This document shows, piece after piece, positions 43,869 through 53,363 of a stretch of 64,000 bases of DNA; within the stretch, counting starts at the first letter, position 1; every line of letters starts with the position of its first letter. Where the stretch lies: positions 1 through 64,000 of the forward strand of contig NZ_JBGUAW010000012.1 of the NCBI RefSeq assembly GCF_041821045.1, in the 5' to 3' direction. The notes beneath the pieces are model-generated. The model was not told the origin of the DNA. It saw nothing but the letters and a program-made list of their open reading frames with translations, and searched no databases. Source of the DNA: Thiohalorhabdus sp. Cl-TMA. Lineage in GTDB: Bacteria; Pseudomonadota; Gammaproteobacteria; Thiohalorhabdales; Thiohalorhabdaceae. The translations under genes were made by a program, and so were the position numbers.

Positions 43869-44737
43869 TGCCGGGTGCCGGCCGCACCAACCGGGCTGAT
43901 TCGCCCGGATTCTCCCTCATGGAGCTGGTGGTGGTGATCCTCCTGGTGGGCATCCTGGGCGGCATCGGGAGCGCCATCATCGGCAATTTCGCCGGAGGCT
44001 ATACCTCCGGGGCCGAGCGGCAGCTCCTCGCCGGGCACGGCCGGGTCGCCGTGGAGCGGATCACCCGGGAGATCCGCGGGGCGGTGCCCAATTCGGTCAC
44101 CCCCTTCGACGCCGGGGAAGGGGCGGGGAGCGGGCTGCTACTGATCCGGGGGGCCATGGGCGGACGCTACCGGGTGACCGGGCCGTCGGACTCCCGGCTT
44201 GAATTCGGCGCCGGCCATGCGGGGGATACCTTCCAAGCCTATGGCCTGAAAGGGCTCGAGAGCCCCGGGAGCGGCGCCGAGTATCAGCTGTTCGTCTATC
44301 CCATGGGACCGGACGACCTCTTCGGCGCCCTGCCGGGGAGCGGTGCCCGGGCCCGTCTGGCCGATCCCAACGTGAACGGCAATACCGGGTACGACACCCG
44401 GACCATCGCCCTGGAGACCGGGCAATACTTCGAGCGCGGCTCGCCCAACCGGCGTATCTTCGCCGCGCGCTCCGTGCTGGCCTTCTGCAAGCGGGGCGAG
44501 CTGCTCGCCCTGCACGAGCGTCAGCTGGCGGCCATCGGCGACGGATCCATCGATCCGGCGGATTTCTGCAATGGCACGGGCGCGCCTGTTCTGGTCAACC
44601 GGGTGGATGCCCTGGAGTTCGAATACCAGCAGGGCCACCAGAGCCGCAAAGCCCTCGTGCGCTTCTATCTCCGCCTGGGGAGCGCGGACGAGTCCGTGGA
44701 TTTCCTCCAGGAGGTGCACATAAAGAATGTCCCCTGA
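43868..44737 (+). CDS. mshO: MSHA minor pilin MshO-like
   Basis: A 289-residue prepilin with leader ending DSPG before FSLMELVVVILLVGILGGIG. RQLLAGHGRVAVERITREIRGAVPNSV after the helix is typical of MshO and of PilW/GspJ-like minor pilins. The rest is a beta-rich head. It overlaps mshP by 11 bases. Together with C, D and P it would form the tip-initiating complex. Confidence 0.8.
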   Translation: MPGAGRTNRADSPGFSLMELVVVILLVGILGGIGSAIIGNFAGGYTSGAERQLLAGHGRVAVERITREIRGAVPNSVTPFDAGEGAGSGLLLIRGAMGGRYRVTGPSDSRLEFGAGHAGDTFQAYGLKGLESPGSGAEYQLFVYPMGPDDLFGALPGSGARARLADPNVNGNTGYDTRTIALETGQYFERGSPNRRIFAARSVLAFCKRGELLALHERQLAAIGDGSIDPADFCNGTGAPVLVNRVDALEFEYQQGHQSRKALVRFYLRLGSADESVDFLQEVHIKNVP

Positions 44738-45152
44738 TTCCCGCACCCACTCGGAATCCGGCGTGGGGCTCGTCGCCGCGGTGTTCGTCATCGTCGTGCT
44801 CGGGCTGCTGGGGAGCGCCCTGGTGCGGCTGACGGTCACGGAGCAGGCGAGCGTAGGCCGGGAGATGGCCTCCCTGCAGGCGTTTCTCGCCGCCGAGACC
44901 GCCGTGCAGTGGGGGCTTTACCACAGTCTGAATCCCAGCGGGGGGCCGAGCAGCCTTCCGGGGGGCGGGCTCTTCGCCGCCACGCCGCCCGGCGGGCTGC
45001 GTGGTTGCGGAAGCTCGCGAGTCCTTCCGGGGACGAATCCGCCCGAGCGGTTCGGTCCGCTGTATCGGTTCCGCGCCGAAGGGCTCTGCTATCCGGGGAG
45101 AACGGAGACCACCCGGCGGCAGGTGGAAGTGCGCTTCCAGGAGGATGGGTAG
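44727..45152 (+). CDS. mshP: MSHA minor pilin-like protein MshP
   Basis: A 141-residue protein with an N-terminal helix (GVGLVAAVFVIVVLGLLGSAL) lacking the Glu5 of other pilins, as in PilX/GspK-type minor pilins. TVTEQASVGREMASLQAFLAAE follows, the MshP/PilX pattern. The gene is followed two bases later by the giant mshQ. Its identity is by place and this helix rather than by a strong domain. Confidence 0.75.
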   Translation: MSPDSRTHSESGVGLVAAVFVIVVLGLLGSALVRLTVTEQASVGREMASLQAFLAAETAVQWGLYHSLNPSGGPSSLPGGGLFAATPPGGLRGCGSSRVLPGTNPPERFGPLYRFRAEGLCYPGRTETTRRQVEVRFQEDG

Positions 45153-45154
45153 GC

Positions 45155-48100
45155 ATGGGTCACCTTGTTGATGCGCTTGGCCGCGGGACCCGGAGCGGCC
45201 CTGGAGCCGGATTCCGTCTGGCCTGCCTGGCACTTGCTCTGCTATGGGCCGGCACCGTGCCCGGGGCACCGGCATCCGGGCCCTTGCAGTGCGCCCCTTC
45301 CGCCGTGAGAAGCCAGGCGAACATCAACGAGATCACCTTCTCGGGGGCGAGCGTCGAGTTCGTCGAGCTGGAGATCCTCGAGAACGACGTTTCGGTAAGC
45401 GGCTGGCGGGCATGCTATGTCTCCAAGAACGTGGGCCCCGATTGCGTCCCGCTGGGCAACGGCGCCTTCACTGTCCATCCGGATGGCTCCTTCCAGGACA
45501 CGTTCTTCAGCCCCTATTACGCACAAACCTGGCTCGTATACCCCTTCCCCAATCCGACGCCCAACTCCACCTACGGCGAGGTGGTGCTGCTCGATGGCTC
45601 CGACCGGGTATTGGATTACCTGCGGTACTGCAAGGATCTGTCAGGCAACAAGTGCGAACGGTACTGGCAGGTCTCCGGCGCCTGCGGCGCCGATTTCGAG
45701 CACGGCAGCACCAACGTGAAGGATATCTCCCGGCGTACGGACGGCGATGGTCCCTGGGAGGAGACCACCGAGGAAACCCAGGGGGAGACCAACACCGAGC
45801 CGCAGTCCCCGGATCCCGCCGAGGCGGTGGCGTACTACGCCATGGAGGAAGCCGAGTGGGACGGCACTACCGGAGAGGTCCGGGACAGCAGCAGCTCCGG
45901 GAACCACGGTACCGCAAGCGGCCTGGCGGATACCGTGGCGGACGCCAAGGCAGGGTGCCGGGCCGGTCGGTTTCCCCTTGATCTTTTGCTGCCGCGCAAC
46001 GCCGTGGATACCGGACTGGACGTGGACGGGGAAATCGGCAGCCAGGGGACCATCGCTTTCTGGTACAAGGCGAACCGGGATTGGGATGCCGGTGGCGGAA
46101 ACTGGCTGGTGGACGGATCTTCCTGGGGCGCCTTGAGCGTGGATATCCCCTTCCACTTCCGCCTGGACGGCAGCGGGGCCCTGGAATTCACCCTGGCGGA
46201 CGAAGCAGGCAGCGCCTATGCGGTCACCTCCGGCGCTTTCTCCGGACTGGCCGGGACCTGGGTGCACCTGGCACTGACCTGGCGGGTCAGTCCCAATTTC
46301 CAGGAGCTGGCGATCTACAAGGACGGCGACCGTATTGCCAGTCAGACCTGGTCCCGGGGCGGCACGAGGTTGGCCGATGTTGCCGAGCTCTTTTTGGGAG
46401 ACGCCCGCTGGCTGGGCAATTCGGCAAGGGGCCTGCTGGACGAGGCCTATATCTTCAGCGGCCAGCTGACGGAGCAGCAGATCCGGGATCTCATGGGCCG
46501 TAGCCGCGATTGCAACATCACCCTGGATCAGTTCCGGATCGACCACGATGGCGCGGGCATCAATTGCCTGCCGGAGACCGTGACCCTTGCCGCCGTGGGC
46601 AGCTCCGGCACGCCGGTTCCCGATTATACCGGAACCGTTACGCTGTCCACCTCCACCGGTAACGGCACGTGGACCCTCCAATCCGGTAATGGCACCCTCT
46701 CGGATCCGAGCGCCGATGACGGCACCGCCACCTACACTTTCGCCGCGGCGGACGGGGGCGAGGTGACCCTGGCGCTCCGCAACACCCACCGGGAGCGCCT
46801 GAACATCGACGCAGCCGACGGCACGGTCAGCGACGTCGATGATTCGGGGGATATGGTTTTCCGGCCCTACGGGTTCCTGGTTACCCCGGACCCTCTTCCC
46901 GACCAGGTGGCCGGTCGGGCCTTCGATCTGACCTTGACCGCCGCCGGCGAGATCCCCTCCGATCCCGGGTGCGGGGTGATCGAGGAGTACAGCGGCGACC
47001 AGGAGCTTCGCTTCTGGACCGTGCACGAGAACCCCGCTTCGGGGATCGAATCGGTGACCGTGGACGGTACGGCGATTCCGGACAGCGAAGCGGCGGCCGG
47101 GGACCGGACCGTGCGTTTCACGGATGGTCGGGCGCAGGTGCGCGTGAACTATCCGGATGCCGGCTCCATCCGTATCCGTGTCAAGGACGAGACCGGCATC
47201 GGTGAGCCGCCCGCCGGCAGCGGGAGCGAGGTGATCGGCGGCTCCGACGCCTTCGTCTGGCGGCCGTTCGGGTTCGATGTGCAGGTGCCCGCGGATACCG
47301 CGGAGACGGGGCCCTCCGGGGCGGTACTGGCCGCTGCGGGTCAGCCCTTCACCGCCGGGGTCCGCGCGGTGGTCTGGCAGGCCGCCGATGACGCGGACGG
47401 CAACGGGGCTCCGGATTCCGGGGCCGATCTCGCGGACAACGCCACCACGCCGAACTTCGGCAACGAGACCAATCCGGAAACCGTGGAGCTGGCTCCCGCC
47501 GTCGTCGCGCCGGCCTCGGGAGAGAACGGCGATCTGGTCAATGCGGCCTTCGATTTTTCGCCCGCGGGCGCCAGCGGCGGGGTCAGCCGTTCGGACGTGG
47601 AATGGAGCGAGGTGGGCTATGTGGAGCTGGCGGCATCGCTCATGGACGGGGATTACCTGGGGGCGGGCGGGATCGCCGGGCGGGCCCGGCAGGTGGGCCG
47701 TTTCATTCCCCACCATTTCCGCCTGTCCGCGCCCGGCCTGACGAACCGCGCCGACCTTACGGGATGCGCGGACCCGTTCACCTATATCGGCGAGCCCTTC
47801 GACATGCGGTTCACCCTGACCGCGGAAAACCGGCACGCGACCCCCACGGCCAATTTCCGGGGCGACTATGCCCGCCTGGATTCGGCCGCGGAGCTGAGCC
47901 CGGGGGCTACCGACGGAAACCGCACGCTGACCGGATCGCTTTCCGTGGCCAATGCCGCTTTCTCCGCCTGGGCGGACCCGGTAACCGGCACCGGACCGGG
48001 AAGCGCGGAGGTTTCGCTTCGTCTGTCGCTGGTCCGGGACGGCCCCGAGGGCCCCTATGCGCCCTTCCGGGTGGGCATTGCCCCCCGGGACGAGGACGGG

Positions 48101-48649
48101 GTGACCCTGCAGTCCTACGACCTCGATCTGGACGGGGACGGGGGCGACGACCACGCCCTGGTGGATCGGACGGAGCTGCGTTACGGGCGCCTGTACATCC
48201 AGAATGCCCACGGGCCGGAAACCGAGAACCTGGAGGTTCCCGTTCTTGCCCAGTACTTCACCGGCACCCATTTCGAGCGGAACGTGCAGGACGGCTGCAC
48301 GCCGCTCAGCCGCAGCGGGCAGTCCGGGACGGGACGGATCCGGCTGTCCGACGGGGGCGGGTGGGTCAACGCGGACCAGGCGGTGGGTCTCCGTGGGGGC
48401 AGTGGCGGGCAAACCGAGGGGACAGCCGTCACCGGAATCGACGGCGGCAACGGCATTCTTACCCTGCTGGCGCCCGGCGCGGGGAGTACGGGGTACGCGG
48501 AGGTCCGGGTGGAACTGGGTGCGCATCCCTGGCTGCGCGGCGACTGGGACAACGACGGCAGCCACTCGGATGATCCGGAGGCCCGCGCGGTATTTGGCCG
48601 CTACCGTGGGGATGACCGCATCCTCTACTGGCAGGAGATATTTCCCTAG
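45155..48649 (+). CDS. mshQ: MSHA surface protein MshQ with LamG domain
   Basis: A 1164-residue exported protein, the largest in the window. The signal peptide is RLACLALALLWAGTVPGAPA, cut near residue 43. Residues about 45-200 resemble a lamin-tail-like domain (INEITFSGASVEFVELEI, DYLRYC). A concanavalin/LamG-like domain covers about 225-449 (YYAMEEAEWDG, DSSSSGNHGTASG, ISFWYKAN-type TIAFWYKANRD, then DEAYIFSGQLTEQQIRDL). From about 454 to the end runs the MshQ/DUF6701-type region (DQFRIDHDGAGINCLPETV to FGRYRGDDRILYWQEIFP), with many Asp/Gly-rich strands. It ends the pilin half of the locus and may be a tip adhesin. Binding target unknown. Confidence 0.85.
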   Translation: MGHLVDALGRGTRSGPGAGFRLACLALALLWAGTVPGAPASGPLQCAPSAVRSQANINEITFSGASVEFVELEILENDVSVSGWRACYVSKNVGPDCVPLGNGAFTVHPDGSFQDTFFSPYYAQTWLVYPFPNPTPNSTYGEVVLLDGSDRVLDYLRYCKDLSGNKCERYWQVSGACGADFEHGSTNVKDISRRTDGDGPWEETTEETQGETNTEPQSPDPAEAVAYYAMEEAEWDGTTGEVRDSSSSGNHGTASGLADTVADAKAGCRAGRFPLDLLLPRNAVDTGLDVDGEIGSQGTIAFWYKANRDWDAGGGNWLVDGSSWGALSVDIPFHFRLDGSGALEFTLADEAGSAYAVTSGAFSGLAGTWVHLALTWRVSPNFQELAIYKDGDRIASQTWSRGGTRLADVAELFLGDARWLGNSARGLLDEAYIFSGQLTEQQIRDLMGRSRDCNITLDQFRIDHDGAGINCLPETVTLAAVGSSGTPVPDYTGTVTLSTSTGNGTWTLQSGNGTLSDPSADDGTATYTFAAADGGEVTLALRNTHRERLNIDAADGTVSDVDDSGDMVFRPYGFLVTPDPLPDQVAGRAFDLTLTAAGEIPSDPGCGVIEEYSGDQELRFWTVHENPASGIESVTVDGTAIPDSEAAAGDRTVRFTDGRAQVRVNYPDAGSIRIRVKDETGIGEPPAGSGSEVIGGSDAFVWRPFGFDVQVPADTAETGPSGAVLAAAGQPFTAGVRAVVWQAADDADGNGAPDSGADLADNATTPNFGNETNPETVELAPAVVAPASGENGDLVNAAFDFSPAGASGGVSRSDVEWSEVGYVELAASLMDGDYLGAGGIAGRARQVGRFIPHHFRLSAPGLTNRADLTGCADPFTYIGEPFDMRFTLTAENRHATPTANFRGDYARLDSAAELSPGATDGNRTLTGSLSVANAAFSAWADPVTGTGPGSAEVSLRLSLVRDGPEGPYAPFRVGIAPRDEDGVTLQSYDLDLDGDGGDDHALVDRTELRYGRLYIQNAHGPETENLEVPVLAQYFTGTHFERNVQDGCTPLSRSGQSGTGRIRLSDGGGWVNADQAVGLRGGSGGQTEGTAVTGIDGGNGILTLLAPGAGSTGYAEVRVELGAHPWLRGDWDNDGSHSDDPEARAVFGRYRGDDRILYWQEIFP

Positions 48650-48811
48650 GGGTGCTCCCTTAGACCGATTGGCGGTTTTCCTATAGGATGAGCCCCGGAT
48701 GCCTGGGGTTCGGGAGGAATCGCCCTTCGCTTCCCGGCGGTGTACATCCCGGGGACACACCATTCCGCGAGATGTTTCCTGCGAAAATGACTGCAAATCA
48801 GGGATCAGGTT

Positions 48812-49978
48812 CTGAAACTGCCGCTGTTTAACAAAAAGCGCTACGGCGAATCCTCCCTGGCGGTGGTGGATGTACGCGAAGGTGCGCTGATACTCGCCCT
48901 GCTCCGGAAGGGCGCCACCGTTCCCTGTCTGAGCGCGCTTACCCGAATCCCCCTTGCGGACCACGAGCAGAGCGATCCCGAACCCCTTGCCGAGCGGTTG
49001 GGCCGGGAGGTGGAGGAACGGGGGCTCGAGGGCTGTCCGGCCGCCACCCTGCTGTACCGGCCGCAATTCAGCCTGATCCTGACGGAGTCCCCCGGCGGGG
49101 TGGAAGGCGAGGACCTGCGGGCCGCCATGCAATGGCGAGTGCGCGACCTGCTGGACTTTCCCGTGGAGGATGCCGTCCTCGACGTCCTGCCCATTCCGGA
49201 GCTGGATCTGCCCGGCGAGGGTCCGCCCCTGTTCGTGGTGGCCGCCCAACGTAGGACCGTGAAAGAGCGGGTGCAGGCCGGCCGTGATGCCGGGCTGGAC
49301 CTGCGGGTGGTGGATATCCCGGATATGGCGCACCGCAATCTGGGATTGCTGCTGCCCGATCAGGACGCCTCCGGAACCTGCCTGCTGGTACTGGATACGG
49401 AAAACCCCCTGATCAGCATCAGCCGCGGAGGGGAGCTGATCTTCAGCCGGCAGCTCGCCGTGGATATCGGCGAGGAGATCGAGGAGGTCGCCCGGCGGCT
49501 GGACGTGGAGGGGGACGAGGCGCGCCAACTGGCCGCATCGCATGGCCTGGCGGGAATGCCGGAGGCGCCCGGAAAGCGGGGGATGACCCCCGGGGCGTAC
49601 CAGGGCCCTGAGGAGGGTGGTCTCGAGCTCGAAGCGGAGCCTTCCGTACAGCAGGCCGATCCCCTGCACGCGGCCCTGACCGACTACGCGGAGCGCCTGG
49701 CGCTGGAGGTCCAGCGGTCGCTGGACTATTACGATTCCCGCTTCCGTCAGGCCGCCATCCGCAAGGTGCACATTGCCGGCACGGGCAGCCGAGTGAACGG
49801 ACTGGAGGAGTACCTGGCAGGGGCGCTGGGCCTGGATTTCCGGCAGTTCGACCCGTTGAGTCACCTGGAAACCACGGAGCTGCTCCGTAGCGAGGCCGGG
49901 GTCGACCAGGAGCTCCTTCAGGAAGCCGTCTACGCCATCGGTGCCGGCCTGCGGCTCATGGACGCGGGGGGCGGCTGA
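48812..49978 (+). CDS. mshI: MSHA biogenesis protein MshI (PilM-like), probable CTG start
   Basis: A PilM/actin-like cytoplasmic protein that helps align the assembly platform. About 388 residues. The conserved N-terminus (LKLPLFNKKRYGESSLAVVD) lies upstream of the first standard start codon (GTG 48863), with no ATG, GTG or TTG in frame after the stop at 48788, so translation may begin at CTG 48812 (with AGG upstream) or at CTG 48791. Other blocks: DLDVEEGDEARQL region and the C-terminal LALEVQRSLDYYDSRFRQAAIRKV and HIAGTGSRVNGLEEYLAGALG. It overlaps the next gene by one base. Confidence 0.8.
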   Translation: MKLPLFNKKRYGESSLAVVDVREGALILALLRKGATVPCLSALTRIPLADHEQSDPEPLAERLGREVEERGLEGCPAATLLYRPQFSLILTESPGGVEGEDLRAAMQWRVRDLLDFPVEDAVLDVLPIPELDLPGEGPPLFVVAAQRRTVKERVQAGRDAGLDLRVVDIPDMAHRNLGLLLPDQDASGTCLLVLDTENPLISISRGGELIFSRQLAVDIGEEIEEVARRLDVEGDEARQLAASHGLAGMPEAPGKRGMTPGAYQGPEEGGLELEAEPSVQQADPLHAALTDYAERLALEVQRSLDYYDSRFRQAAIRKVHIAGTGSRVNGLEEYLAGALGLDFRQFDPLSHLETTELLRSEAGVDQELLQEAVYAIGAGLRLMDAGGG

Positions 49979-50610
49979 TGCAGCAGATCAACCTCAATCG
50001 TCCGGAGCTGTGGCCGAAGCCGACGCCCTTTCCGGCCCGGTTCATGGCGCTGGCGCTCCTGGCTGCCGGTGCAGTGCTGGGTATAGGGCTGGCCGCGCTG
50101 GAATACCGGCAGGAGGGCGCCGCGGCAAGGCTTGAAGACGCCCGTCAGGAGCGGCAACGGGTGCAGACGCACCTCAATGGGCTTCGACAGGCCCACGAGA
50201 GCCGCCGCGGGGAGCTTTCCCGGCTGCGCAAGGAGGTGACGGAGCTCAAGGACCGCACCGGGACCCTTCGCCGGGCCCGGAAGGCCATGGAACGACGTCT
50301 GACGGCGGCCGGGAGCAAGGCTGAGCTGGTTCGGGCGCTGGGGCGGGCCCGAGCGGGGATGCCCGACATCTGGCTGACCCGGTTCGCGCTCACCGGCGTG
50401 GACGAGGTGGCGGTGGAGCTGGAAGGTCGCGCCCGCATACCGGAATCCATTCCCCGTTACCTGCAGGCGGTGGCCGACCAGACGGTTTTCCGCAAGGGAT
50501 TCTTCGAGGACCTCTCCGCCGAGGCGCCGGAGGAGAGAACGGATGGCCTGCTCCGGTTCAGCAGCCGCACCCGGTTCAAGCTCGATGACGCCCGGGAGGC
50601 CGCTCGGTGA
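49978..50610 (+). CDS. PilN-like MSHA assembly protein
   Basis: A 210-residue bitopic membrane protein beginning MQQINLNRPELWPK, the short motif by which PilN binds PilM-like partners, here MshI. One membrane helix (MALALLAAGAVLGIGLAAL, about 23-41) is followed by a long coiled coil (about 45-115) and a small ferredoxin-like domain typical of PilN/GspL C-termini. It corresponds to the PilN-type protein called MshI2 in some annotations. It overlaps mshJ by four bases. Confidence 0.83.
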   Translation: MQQINLNRPELWPKPTPFPARFMALALLAAGAVLGIGLAALEYRQEGAAARLEDARQERQRVQTHLNGLRQAHESRRGELSRLRKEVTELKDRTGTLRRARKAMERRLTAAGSKAELVRALGRARAGMPDIWLTRFALTGVDEVAVELEGRARIPESIPRYLQAVADQTVFRKGFFEDLSAEAPEERTDGLLRFSSRTRFKLDDAREAAR

Positions 50611-51278
50611 AGGACTGGTGGGCAAGGCTGGAGGCCCGGCTGGATGCGCGTACCCTCCGGGAACGGGTGCTGGTTTTCGCCGCGGTGACAGCGGTGCTGG
50701 GGTTCAGCGCCTACCGCCTCGCCATAGCCCCGGCCCTGGCAGAGCTGGAACGGCTCCAGGAGCGGGCGGATACGGTACGGGGCGAAGTCAAGCGCCTTCG
50801 CCACGAAGCATCCCGTCTGGATACGGTGAATTTACGGGAGGAAACGGCGCGGGTGAAAGGGCGACGGGCGGATCTGCGTGGAGCGCTCCGTGAAGAGCGC
50901 CGCGCCCTGCGCGCCCGGGTCGGCGAGTTCATCCGCCCGGAGCGCTTGATGCGGTTCTTCGAGGACCTGCTTCTCGCCCGCAATGCAGGGGATATCACGG
51001 TCAAGAAGATCAGCGGGCTGCAGCGGCAGCCCGTGGCCCTGAACGGTCCCGACGCCGCGAACCCCGCATCCGTTCCCCTGGCCCGGAAGGGGGTCGAGGT
51101 GGTGGTGGAGACGGACTACCCGAGCACCCTAGGCTTCCTGGACACGGTGGAGGGGCTGCCCTGGGCGGTCCAGATCACCGAGCTCGGCTACGAGGTCCTG
51201 TCCTATCCCCGGGCCCGGGTGTCGCTGACCGCCCATACCTTCCTGCTCGATGCAACGGGGAAGGGTGATGGCGCGTAG
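50607..51278 (+). CDS. mshJ: MSHA biogenesis protein MshJ (PilO-like)
   Basis: A 223-residue membrane protein with GTG start. An N-terminal segment (LRERVLVFAAVTAVLGFSAYRLAIAP) is the membrane helix, and a coiled-coil stretch (about 40-100) precedes the PilO-like C-terminal domain. MshJ pairs with PilN-like proteins to form the inner-membrane alignment complex. The end overlaps mshK by 11 bases. Typical length. Confidence 0.85.
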   Translation: MKDWWARLEARLDARTLRERVLVFAAVTAVLGFSAYRLAIAPALAELERLQERADTVRGEVKRLRHEASRLDTVNLREETARVKGRRADLRGALREERRALRARVGEFIRPERLMRFFEDLLLARNAGDITVKKISGLQRQPVALNGPDAANPASVPLARKGVEVVVETDYPSTLGFLDTVEGLPWAVQITELGYEVLSYPRARVSLTAHTFLLDATGKGDGA

Positions 51279-51660
51279 CCTTCGGGAGCTTTCCATAGCG
51301 GTGGGAGCGGGTCTGTTCCTTCCCGTGCTGATGCTGGCGGGCGTGACGCAGTTTCCGCCGGTCCAGGCAGGGGGCGGGAGGGTGGCCGATCCCACCCGCC
51401 CGCCCGAGGTGGCAGCGCCGGGCGGGGACCGTGGCTCGGGAGGGGGGGAGGCCGAGCGCCTCGTCCTCCAGACGCTGCTGCAGGGTCCGAGTCGGCGGCT
51501 GGCCATCATCAGCGGGCGGAGTGTCCGGGTGGGGGAGCGGATCGGCGGCTATACCGTACAGAACATCTTGCAGGATCGGGTCGTGCTCTCGGGGGAGGGG
51601 GGCACCCGGACTCTGCGATTGGCACCCACGTCCAGCATGGAAAAGGTTCCGAGTAATTGA
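51268..51660 (+). CDS. mshK: MSHA biogenesis protein MshK
   Basis: A 130-residue periplasmic protein with a signal peptide (LRELSIAVGAGLFLPVLMLAGV) and the short ADPTRPPE motif that characterises MshK and PilP-like linkers. The C-terminal part (LQTLLQGPSRRLAIISGRSV, VGERIGGYTVQNILQDRVVLSG) is a GspC/PilP-type homology region that contacts the secretin. The ATG at 51268 has GGGGAAGG upstream; two earlier in-frame starts exist. It overlaps mshL by four bases. Confidence 0.84.
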   Translation: MARSLRELSIAVGAGLFLPVLMLAGVTQFPPVQAGGGRVADPTRPPEVAAPGGDRGSGGGEAERLVLQTLLQGPSRRLAIISGRSVRVGERIGGYTVQNILQDRVVLSGEGGTRTLRLAPTSSMEKVPSN

Positions 51661-53351
51661 CTCGCCATTTTTGGGCCGCCTTGGCCGCCGCATTCCTGGC
51701 GACCGGCTGCGCGACGAAGGATGCTCCTCCCCGGGATAGTACACCGGCCCTGTCGTCTCCGGAGGCGGACAAGCAGAAGGACGCCGCCGATTCCTCCCGC
51801 GAGGAATCCGAGCACGCATCCCTGGATTCGGCGTCCATGCCCCCGCTTGAGGCCGCCCCGCCGCCCGGGGAAGAGCGCGGGGAAGCGGAGCGCTTCGACG
51901 TTTCCGCCCGCAAGGTTCCGGTGCGGGAGGTCCTACTGGGGCTGGTGGAGGGCACGCAGCACAGCGTCGTCATCAATCCCGAGGTGAGCGGGGAAGTTAC
52001 CCTCAATCTGCGCAGCGTGACCGTTGCCGAGGCCCTGGATTTCCTGTCCCGGACCTACGGATACGGTGTCGAGCAGATCGGCAACCGGTTCCTGATCCGT
52101 CCTGCGGCGCTCCAGACCCGGACCTTCCGGATCAATTACCTGAACGTATCGCGCAAGGGCTCCAGCCAGACCCAGATCAGCTCCGGGCAGGTGACCCAGT
52201 CGGGCGCCATGGGCAATGCCCAGAGCGGGGGAAATACCGGGGACGGCGTGATCGGAAGCGAGATCAAGACCTCCTCCTCCGCGGATTTCTGGGACCAGCT
52301 GCGAAGCGGACTGGAGGCCATCCTGGAAGGCGGCCCCTCGGAGAAGGACCGCTTGGTGATGCACCCGGGCGCGGGGGTGGTGCTGGTCCGGGCCATGCCC
52401 AATACGCTGCACCAGGTGGCGGATTACCTGGAGGCCGTGGAAGGCGGTAGCCACCGGCAGGTGATCATTGAGGCCAAGGTGCTCGAGGTGCAGCTGAACA
52501 AGGCCCATGAGAGCGGAATCAACTGGGCCACCCTCGGCTCCTCCGGAGAGGGGCGCCTCGCCACCCGGCTGGGCAGCACCAGCAGTGGCGGCGCGACCGT
52601 GGGCGAGGCGCTGGAGCAGGGGGCCAGCCCCCCGGCGCTGTTGCCGCAGCTCCAGGGCATTAACCCGGACGGCTTCTTCTCCGCCGCCTTCTCCCTGGAC
52701 AACTTCTCCGCGGTGCTGTCCTTGCTGGAAACGCAGGGGGATGTCAATGTACTGTCCAGTCCCCGGGTGGCGACGGTCAATAATCAGAAAGCCGTAATTA
52801 AGGTCGGTGTGGACGAGTTCTTCCTGACCGACGTGGAGCTGCAGAATACCGCCACCACGGGGGTGACGACCCAGCAGCAGAATTTCGACGTGGAGCTGAC
52901 CCCGTTTTTCGACGGGATCGCCCTGGATGTGACACCGCAGATCAGCAAGAACGGCATGGTTACGCTTCATGTCCATCCGTCGGTTACCGAGGTCACCTCA
53001 CAGCAGAAGCAGTTCCAGTTCAGTAATGAGCAGGTATTCCAGTTCCCGCTGGCGCGCAGTGACGTGCGTGAATCCGATTCCATTGTCCGGGCGCGTGACG
53101 GGGAGATCGTGGTCATCGGCGGACTGATGTCGGATTCCAATACCGATTCCCAGACCCGGGTCCCGGTCCTCGGCAGCATTCCCTTGCTGGGCGCCCTCTT
53201 TCGTCACGAGGAGCGTCGCCAGACCAAAAGGGAGCTGGTCATTCTGCTACGGCCCCGGATTGTGCACGGGAAGCCCGTGAAGGATGGGCGGCAGGAAGCC
53301 CTGCAGCGGATCTGGGACAGGGGGCTGCGCAAGACGGCGCCGGACGGGTGA
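51657..53351 (+). CDS. mshL: MSHA outer-membrane secretin MshL
   Basis: Forms the outer-membrane ring through which the pilus passes. 564 residues from a TTG at 51657, overlapping the mshK stop (TTGA). The lipobox LATGC puts the lipid on Cys18. An N-terminal STN/secretin N0-N1 part (EVSGEVTLNLRSVTVAEALDFL) is followed by VIIEAKVLEVQLNKAHESGI and the secretin core (NVLSSPRVATVNNQKAVIKVG, VTPQISKNGMVTLHVHPSV and GEIVVIGGLMSD). The end TKRELVILLRPRIV is standard. It is followed 12 bases later by mshM. Confidence 0.93.
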   Translation: MTRHFWAALAAAFLATGCATKDAPPRDSTPALSSPEADKQKDAADSSREESEHASLDSASMPPLEAAPPPGEERGEAERFDVSARKVPVREVLLGLVEGTQHSVVINPEVSGEVTLNLRSVTVAEALDFLSRTYGYGVEQIGNRFLIRPAALQTRTFRINYLNVSRKGSSQTQISSGQVTQSGAMGNAQSGGNTGDGVIGSEIKTSSSADFWDQLRSGLEAILEGGPSEKDRLVMHPGAGVVLVRAMPNTLHQVADYLEAVEGGSHRQVIIEAKVLEVQLNKAHESGINWATLGSSGEGRLATRLGSTSSGGATVGEALEQGASPPALLPQLQGINPDGFFSAAFSLDNFSAVLSLLETQGDVNVLSSPRVATVNNQKAVIKVGVDEFFLTDVELQNTATTGVTTQQQNFDVELTPFFDGIALDVTPQISKNGMVTLHVHPSVTEVTSQQKQFQFSNEQVFQFPLARSDVRESDSIVRARDGEIVVIGGLMSDSNTDSQTRVPVLGSIPLLGALFRHEERRQTKRELVILLRPRIVHGKPVKDGRQEALQRIWDRGLRKTAPDG

Positions 53352-53363
53352 CAGGGGGAAGTC

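Noticed and set aside
45641-49864. Very long open frame on the minus strand opposite mshQ and mshI
   Set aside because: Its 1407-codon length is a by-product of high GC; the translation is Gly/Pro/Arg/His-rich with no domain, and the plus strand has clear families in order.
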